64,000 nucleotides of DNA from positions 8,889,016 to 8,953,015 of the forward strand of contig CM072159.1 of NCBI GenBank assembly GCA_036850595.1, given 5' to 3'. Positions 57,763 to 64,000 of the stretch are shown here, piece after piece. How positions within the stretch are numbered: the stretch's first letter is position 1; each line of letters starts with the position of its first letter. A program made the position numbers and the translations under genes. Under the pieces are notes generated by a model, which made no database searches, had not been told where the DNA came from, and was given only the letters and a program-made list of their open reading frames with translations. This DNA is from Rhyacichthys aspro. Lineage: Eukaryota > Chordata > Actinopteri > Gobiiformes > Rhyacichthyidae.

Positions 57763-59514
57763 ATTATCTTCACCGTCATAGATTAAAACTGTAGTCATAC
57801 ATTACTAGAGGCATCAATATAGTCTGAATATTCCACCTTTTTTAATACACTGTGGAGACATCAAACCTCATATTGTACCATCACATACAGTAGCGGTATT
57901 AAAGCCTGCAGTAGTTCATTTTTCGTGACCCAATGCCTAAAATAATGTTTTTTTTTAATAAACTGCAGACTTAAACACAGACATCCAAGTACTTTAGTTG
58001 ATAAAGGAATAAGAGTCCAGTGTCAAATCAAAAAAACGTTTTCCCTGTTGTTGTTAAGTGCTTGGGAAGACGATACGTAAGAAGATCACTGAAAAAAAAT
58101 AGGCTCCAGCTTCATCTCACAAAATAGGACGGAAAACAAATCTGGTGACGTTTGACTTTTCTTTTTAATATAAATATGACAATCATTATAATTATCTTTG
58201 AATATCTCTTATACCTGGCTATTATTCAACACAAAGAGGACTCACAAGGTGTTAAAAGAGCCGTTCGACAACAAAAGTAAATAAAACTCTGGACCTTTGT
58301 GGCCACTCAACCTGAGGCACAATGTCAGTGAGCAGACGGCGGGCTTCGAGTGAGGAGTGTGTTAAGAAGGTTGTGTTGGTGATTTGTGAAGGGAAACAGA
58401 ACTATGACAGTATAACGGATGAATTAATAAAAAGTTCTACAAACAAACAAACAAAAAAACATAGAAAAATAAACGCTACAATGGCACAGGACAAAGGGGT
58501 AACACCGACAATAACCACAGAGCTTTTGAGAAGCAGATGTTATATAAAAAAAAGTGTTTCATGTTGTAAGGAAATGCGTTTTTACCCATTTTACCCAAAG
58601 AGAAGGAGAGGGCAGGTGGGCTGGCAAATGAAGAGAACGGAAATTGGCACAACATCAATTAAAGAGCTAGACTGGGGTTTTTAAAGTAAGGCTGTATGTA
58701 GTAGCTGTAAATAGCAGATGACTTTCAGTTCTGCAAGGAGCACTAGCCAGCAGCTGAGATTCATTTCATTTTATTTAAGTATCTTGCACCAACTGGTGCC
58801 CAGCCCTCATTTCATGGGGGCTCATCTGGGAAAATATGCTGGTGGAGCACATTTTCAACTTACCCAAAATATTATCTGTTCATGTTGCTTGTAACAGCAC
58901 AGTATTTCTGGATTATTTGGCAGAATTTGGGAGTTATTCTACATTTTGTGAATGCAGGACTATATTTTTGCCTATATTTCCGACAGTGGTGGAAGGATAC
59001 AGTCAGATTCATCTGAAAAGCGATAGTTTGCAAAATAATGTCTGCTTTAACAAGAAAAAATAAGCCATGGGAAAACTAAATAGAGCAAATATAAAGTCTT
59101 TAGTGATTAAAATGCACTCTTTCCCTCACAGTACATGAACCGATACATATATAATCACTCAGCTACTAGCAAGTGCACACTACAGAAGGTACACAGAAAG
59201 TCTTTCACAAGAACTACTTCATTTATTTACAACTACCACAAACAGAGCTACTTTAAAAATCCCATACTAACACTTTAAACAACAAGGCAGGTGTCACTCT
59301 GCTGCAGATCTAAAGATGGGGGGTTAAGAGCGAGGCTTCCTCTGTCCACACCGGGGTCAAAGTGGCAAAGTCTGGTCGCCGGTAGCAACGGACAGGGCTG
59401 CTTTGTGCCTGCGTTTTAACAGACCGGCCTCGATGAGGTCGAGAGAGACGTCACCCGCACCTTAAGAAAAAAAAAAGGGGCACGGATCTTGCTTGCTTTA
59501 CTCAGCCCCTGCCG

Positions 59515-59794
59515 TTAAATGACCTTATCCTGGAATATGTAGAGGTTGTTGGTGGTTGCCACGGCGATGATGTTGTCTTGGGGGTGCCAGGCGGTGTGGA
59601 GGATCTTCTTGTTGAAGTCTAAACTGTCCACGCTGATTTCGTCCTTCTTGCGCTTGCCGCCCGCGCACACCTTACGGGGCTTGAGGACCTGCATGGGCTT
59701 GCTGTTTTCCCGGGACGCCTCCAGGGTCACGTCCCGCCGGTGGCCGCGGTCGAACATCCGGAAGAAGTTGTTGTACGAGCCGGTCATCACAACA
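59515..59794 (-). CDS. ppp2r2a: ppp2r2a terminal coding exon
   Basis: 280 bp, completing Ser then VVMTGSYNNFFRMFDRGHRR, the segment DVTLEASRENSKPMQVLKPR, KVCAGGKRKKDEISVDSLDF and HTAWHPQDNIIAVATTNNLY. Stop TAA at 59515-59517. Family DRNTKRD is DRGHRRD here. Acceptor TCAG above 59794. Confidence 0.96.
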
Positions 59795-62700
59795 CTGACC
59801 GGAACAGGAGAGAGATGGGTAAGGTGTAAAAATAAGGCATCACATTAAATGAAGTATTAAAAGTAAAGGATAAGCAGGTACTTTCTGGTATGTAAAAAGT
59901 TAAATATGTTTCACAACCATCCTTCATAAACTAATTTCATTACACCTTGATACTGGGACACTGAGAACACTGAAATATTTTGGCTGATAATTATTCGTCT
60001 TGTTTGACATAGTTGTTCGAAATGTCCACACCTTTTCCAGAACATTGACCAAATAATTACAAATCCACAACTTTTACAAAACCTGGCAATGATATTTTAA
60101 ATTTTGCACTGATCTGCAACACAAGGGTACATTTCAGAGAAATGAGACACTCAGTAATAAACCTATAATACCTTTAACTGAATGGAGCATATGCAGGATA
60201 GTGCCTTTTCCAATTGCTGGTCTAAAAAAGGGCTATGCCTAGCATTTTTCCTGAGTAGATGTCTAAGTGTAATAATTGTTCATGATTGAAATGAAAGTAT
60301 ATTAATGATATAATGAATGAAAGTTTTCTTGATGGGTTTTAGGGACAGCAGTTCATCCAGGGAAGAGAAAGGTGGCACAGAGTCGAAACCAAACTTGGAA
60401 CTAAGGAAACAAAGTGGCAGGACGGTTAATTTCTGAAGACTTGAGGAAGCCAATCTTGTACAGGTCTCTAAAACCTGTAATGCCAAAGCTTTCTACAGCG
60501 TATAAGTAGAATTAATAAGACCAGGGAGAATACTATAATATTACTAATACTAGGCATTATTGTTGCGGATAAATCAAACTCTCCAGTATCATTTTCCCCT
60601 CCCTATTTTTCCCAGTCAGCAATTAAGAGTTGAAATGCTCTAAATAAAATGTATGATGCTAATATCTAGCATCACTTTGAAAAGTTAACCACTGACCAGA
60701 AGACATTACAGAGTTCTGCTGTCAGACTCTTTTTGGACCGTCATCAAATCACCTCAGAATCGGCAACAACCACATTATCATTTAACATATCACAAAAGAA
60801 TGTTAAAGAGGGGAGATCTACTTTGTGATCTACATTAATAGCACCATAAAACCTAATAGCTGCTATAAACAGGCTGCATTTGCAACAGAATTAAAGTCCA
60901 AACCTATCTCACCACTCAGTGTAATAAAACTTTTCAGCTTTAGGGTGTTGTTCATGAGCATGCCCTCACCTGTCGTTGCCATTCCAGCAGCATTCAAACT
61001 TGTCAAAGATGCAGTCATTCTCGTAGAGCGAGCACAGCTTGCTCCTCAGATATTCATGAACCTGAGACAAACACAGACAGAGGTTCGAATACAGCAACAC
61101 AGGATTGACACTTTGAAATCATATCTGAACAGTTTTATTTAGGAGTTACCCTGAAAGAAGAAAATCAGCAAACAGTACTGCTGAATGTCTTGGGTGTCAC
61201 CTAGTGGTTATTATTGGGAACTACAAGTAATGAGTCTGATGTGCAAATATACACAAAGAGTCTAATGAGGTTGAAGTGAGTAAAAGTCAAAAGTTGCTCT
61301 CGCGTTTACATTTGATAAATTACTTTTGTCTTCATACTGCATTTTTAAAACCAAAGGGTGTATGATGACGATGTTCAGCAGTGTGGGCTGTTTGCGTTAT
61401 GACATGCGCAAAGAAAATTAGTTCAGCAAGAAATTATTCGTGACTCCCAGACTAGCCTGAATTTTGATCATAATCAAAACCAGTTCTTTTGGTCTTACCA
61501 GCTATGGTCTGTGTATCCTAAACTAGTGGGCACTTATGAGGTGTGGAAGTAACACAAACGGATGTAATAAAAAGTGCACATGAACCTCACAAAATGCATT
61601 TAAAGACTTTTGATAGTTCATGATGATATTTATCAATTCACAACTGCTCTGCATTTATGTTACTTCCACACATCATTCATGCGGTCAGCTCCATGGTAAA
61701 TTTATATATTTCCTGCTTTAAAGAACTGAAAACGGGAAGAACCTACCTTGTTTTGCTTTTGTAAAAGAAAGACAGAAGTATACCATCAGTCTAAATGGTT
61801 TTTGTGCTGTTAATCCGGGGTCAGTTCTCTAAAGTAGAAATCCAACTAATACCGTAGTGTTTAACTATGTCCATGTAACTAGCTAGATAGGATTATAGTA
61901 AAATTTGAGTAAAAGGACACTCAAAAAAGGGGTGTGTTTAACTAGTTACTTGTTTAAAGACACATTATTGTCATTATTATTTAGTCATTTTTAAACTTTA
62001 TCTTTTGGTCCCGCCTCCATACCCTCTCCCAGCCTGCTTTCAAAGTATGGATGATGATCATAAGTACATTTCCAGCTGTTGCAAATTGATAAATGTCAAT
62101 CAATGCAACTGCATTTTCATCAATTCATACTTCATCAACTGAAATTGTTTACATGTTTTAATTGACTTTTAATTTACTTCTACCACCTCAAGTTTTATCA
62201 ATTAACTTTATTATTTCCTCTTCTCAAAACTATTCGATGCATACCCTTTACAATGTGGTTGAAAGAAAGACAACGTTATTTCAGTGACGCTCACCTGATA
62301 GGTCTCCACTGGCCTGTTCTCCATGTTCAAGTCCCAAATCTTGACCGATAAGTAGTCCCGGGTCATCATATAGCGGCCGTTGTGACTAAACTTGACATCT
62401 GAGATGGATGAGATGATCTCAGAGAAGAAAGAGCGGTTACTGGGATCCTCTGGCTCCTCAAACACTGGAAGAAGAGACAACATTAAACATAAGAAAATGA
62501 CCAGTGGAGATTAAGAATATGGCTGGAGTGGAGGTTTACATTTGGAGTGCTTGTCGCAGAGTGCCGAAGCCCTCATGTCACACATGCGGATGGTGCCTTT
62601 GCTGCTGCTGTAGACGAAAGTGTTGCACTGATGAGGGTGGAACTCTGCGGCAGTGATAACCTCTGTTAGCTCCTCCATGTTGGCCGGTTTGATGTCAACG

Positions 62701-63755
62701 ATGTCTGAAGGCGAATGAGTTAAAGTGGAACAAAAGCGCACAAGAGTATTTACCCATGCAATTAAATGTTATTCAGGTTTTTAAGTGGGTTTTAAAGGGT
62801 AGTTGCAAATAGGCAGGAGAAAATCAGGATCGCTTTACTACTGAAGCCAAGCCTGGTTTTAAGTGCTCATCATCTGAAAACAAATGATTAACTGGAAAGG
62901 AGGGAGAGGGAGAAGAGTCAGTTTGTGGTTCAGATCATGCATCATGTCAGTGTTTAATGTATTTTTTTTCTTGTGTGTGTTGGATGCATTTTCTTTTCAG
63001 ATGACTTTTCTTCTATTGAACTACCACAGCTTATGAACAAGCTACTCTTTCTAATTATGTCAAATGTTACACATTACACAGGTTTAATATAAAGTTAGAA
63101 TGCTCTGTGTATAATCTTGTATATTACCAACCAAGAAAGTCAGACTTGTAGTAATTTTCTTGGTGGAATGGAGTCAGTGTACTTTCAGCACACTAAGGGT
63201 GTGTTCACACTTAACCTGTTTGTTGCGGTTTAAAAGAAACTCTGGTCTGGTTGCTCTATCAGTGCAGTCTACTTGGATTAATCGCAAGGCGCAACAGAAT
63301 CATTGCAGTTTCTAAAATCAGATCAAATCATCGTCACAATCCTATCTTTGACCAGGGATACACATCATCTGCAGGTAAACAGAAGATTTTGCCAAAGTAC
63401 CAACTACGAATAAATTTATAACCCGACGTGCCTTTAGTTTGAATAAAGGAATCCTTGGATATTTTTCTGCACTTCATGAACAAAATGGGAAATATTGCTG
63501 TTAAAAAGATTGAGTTTTGAAAGTACTAGACAGAGTTAAACAAATCAAAGTCAGACTGGGATGTAGTAAAAGGATACTGAAGCTGCGGTCGGTGATCTCG
63601 AGGTGCCACAGGTTGATACGGAGGTCGTCAGCTGACAAGTAGGTTTCATTGTCGCTGTTGACAGAGATGGAGTTGATGTGGTAGGTGTGAGCGTTGGCAA
63701 ACACCCTCCGAGGACTGGCCTCCACCATCAGATCCATCGGTATTAAAACTGGAAC
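59515..63755 (-). CDS. ppp2r2a: PP2A regulatory subunit B55-alpha, C-terminal two thirds (5' part off window)
   Basis: Regulatory B subunit of protein phosphatase 2A, a seven-bladed WD40 propeller that picks substrates (mitotic exit, tau and others). Five coding exons (178, 165, 170, 92 and 280 bp) join in frame to 294 aa plus TAA. This corresponds to residue 154 to the end of the 447-aa mammalian protein. Diagnostic alpha-type text: KLFEEPEDPSNRSFFSEI, ENRPVETYQVHEYLRSKL and FDKFECCWNG (the delta subunit has ECVWNG and QVHDYL). The ending is LYIFQDKVI instead of the usual DKVN. Exons 1-4 lie beyond 64000. Confidence 0.95.
59795..60969 (-). other. ppp2r2a last intron
   Basis: 1.2 kb, AT-rich. 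A possible LINE remnant lies at about 60670-60750 (cattacagagttctgctgtc), not firm enough to name. Confidence 0.5.
60970..61061 (-). CDS. ppp2r2a: ppp2r2a penultimate exon
   Basis: 92 bp: VHEYLRSKLCSLYENDCIFD followed by KFECCWNGND, then two bases of Ser. Length equals the mammalian exon. Acceptor CTCAG and donor GTGAGG. Confidence 0.96.
61062..62294 (-). other. ppp2r2a intron before the penultimate exon
   Basis: 1.2 kb, AT-rich, nothing recognised. Confidence 0.6.
62295..62464 (-). CDS. ppp2r2a: ppp2r2a exon coding FEEPEDPSNRS to VETYQ
   Basis: 170 bp. Completes Leu, then FEEPEDPSNRSFFSEIISSI, then SDVKFSHNGRYMMTRDYLSV and KIWDLNMENRPVETYQ, which includes one WD repeat. Acceptor CCAG and donor GTGAGC. 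Confidence 0.96.
62540..62704 (-). CDS. ppp2r2a: ppp2r2a exon coding IVDIKPANMEEL to DKHSK
   Basis: 165 bp: NIVDIKPANMEELTEVITAA, then EFHPHQCNTFVYSSSKGTIR and MCDMRASALCDKHSK. Acceptor TTCAG and donor GTAAAC. The intron to the next exon is only 75 bp. Confidence 0.96.
62705..63577 (-). other. ppp2r2a intron with a transposon-like start
   Basis: 0.87 kb. ctaagggtgtgttcacactt at about 63191 and aaactctggtctggttgctc resemble the opening of a fish non-autonomous DNA transposon. Confidence 0.45.
63578..63755 (-). CDS. ppp2r2a: ppp2r2a exon coding VPVLIPMDLMVEA to TDRSF
   Basis: 178 bp: VPVLIPMDLMVEASPRRVFA, then NAHTYHINSISVNSDNETYL and SADDLRINLWHLEITDRSF. Acceptor ATTAG above 63755 and donor GTATCC. 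Confidence 0.95.
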
Positions 63756-64000
63756 CTAATGGATAGAAAAAAAGAATTGACTGTTTAATTTACAAAATAC
63801 ACCGAGTTATTATCTCTGAAGACTTCATAGGCTTTAAGTGCCCTGTGATAGATTTGAAAAGAAATGCCTTTACATGACCACAAAGCATTAATTCACTTTT
63901 TCTTCTACGGTGCCTCTTTGGTTTACAGCTGATAAGCATTTATACAAATACATGCACGTTAAAAATCATTCTTTAAATTGAAAAGGATTCAAGAATTAAA
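63756..64000 (-). other. ppp2r2a intron, truncated by window edge
   Basis: Non-coding up to the right edge. No exon was seen. Confidence 0.7.

Larger units (their letters stand above)
56451..59514. other. Intergenic gap and presumed ppp2r2a 3' UTR
   Basis: 3 kb without a coding signal. It contains a MITE-like element (57164-57646). The right part (about 57757-59514) is probably the ppp2r2a 3' UTR, with a minus-strand AATAAA at 57757-57762. A nearer AATAAA reads at about 58769. Confidence 0.45.

Noticed and set aside
58322..58684. 120-codon plus-strand open frame
   Set aside because: Antisense to the presumed ppp2r2a 3' UTR, Lys-rich from A-runs, no homology recognised.

Overview
The window is nuclear DNA of a ray-finned (teleost) fish. 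The genes have many short exons with GT/AG splice sites, the bulk DNA is AT-rich, and the introns carry TA and TCTA microsatellites and degraded fish-type retrotransposon and DNA-transposon fragments. Nothing bacterial or viral was recognised. Three protein genes can be read, all on the minus strand. They match the vertebrate order PPP2R2A - BNIP3L - DPYSL2 (human 8p21), so transcription runs from right to left.

Layout. (1) About 1-27,000: dpysl2 (CRMP2). Coding exons 2-13 lie between 1,303 and 8,968, and the exon lengths match the CRMP family. The final small exon is off the left edge. There are two alternative first exons: the short-isoform exon at 21,348-21,389, inside a GC-rich promoter, and a CRMP2A-type long-isoform exon at 26,382-26,621. 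(2) About 27,000-37,100: intergenic DNA with L2-like and other repeat relics, including one retroposon insertion with a clean target-site duplication; the left end of bnip3l transcription lies somewhere in its upper part. (3) 37,101-56,143: bnip3l (NIX), six coding exons, complete, 218 aa. (4) About 56,150-59,514: the bnip3l promoter and the presumed 3' UTR of ppp2r2a. (5) 59,515-64,000: the last five coding exons of ppp2r2a (PP2A B55-alpha subunit). The upstream exons are off the right edge.

The three genes are not known to form one pathway; their adjacency is old vertebrate synteny. CRMP2 couples kinase signalling to microtubules in neurons, NIX is a mitophagy receptor, and B55-alpha directs PP2A to substrates.

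The most striking non-coding structure is a perfect 174-bp inverted repeat around a TA microsatellite in dpysl2 intron 1 (13,028-13,463). It is either a very young snap-back duplication or an assembly fold-back. A second notable item is a dispersed repeat carrying a full CTCF-type core, placed between the two alternative dpysl2 first exons. No wholly new gene system was found. The findings are regulatory and structural.
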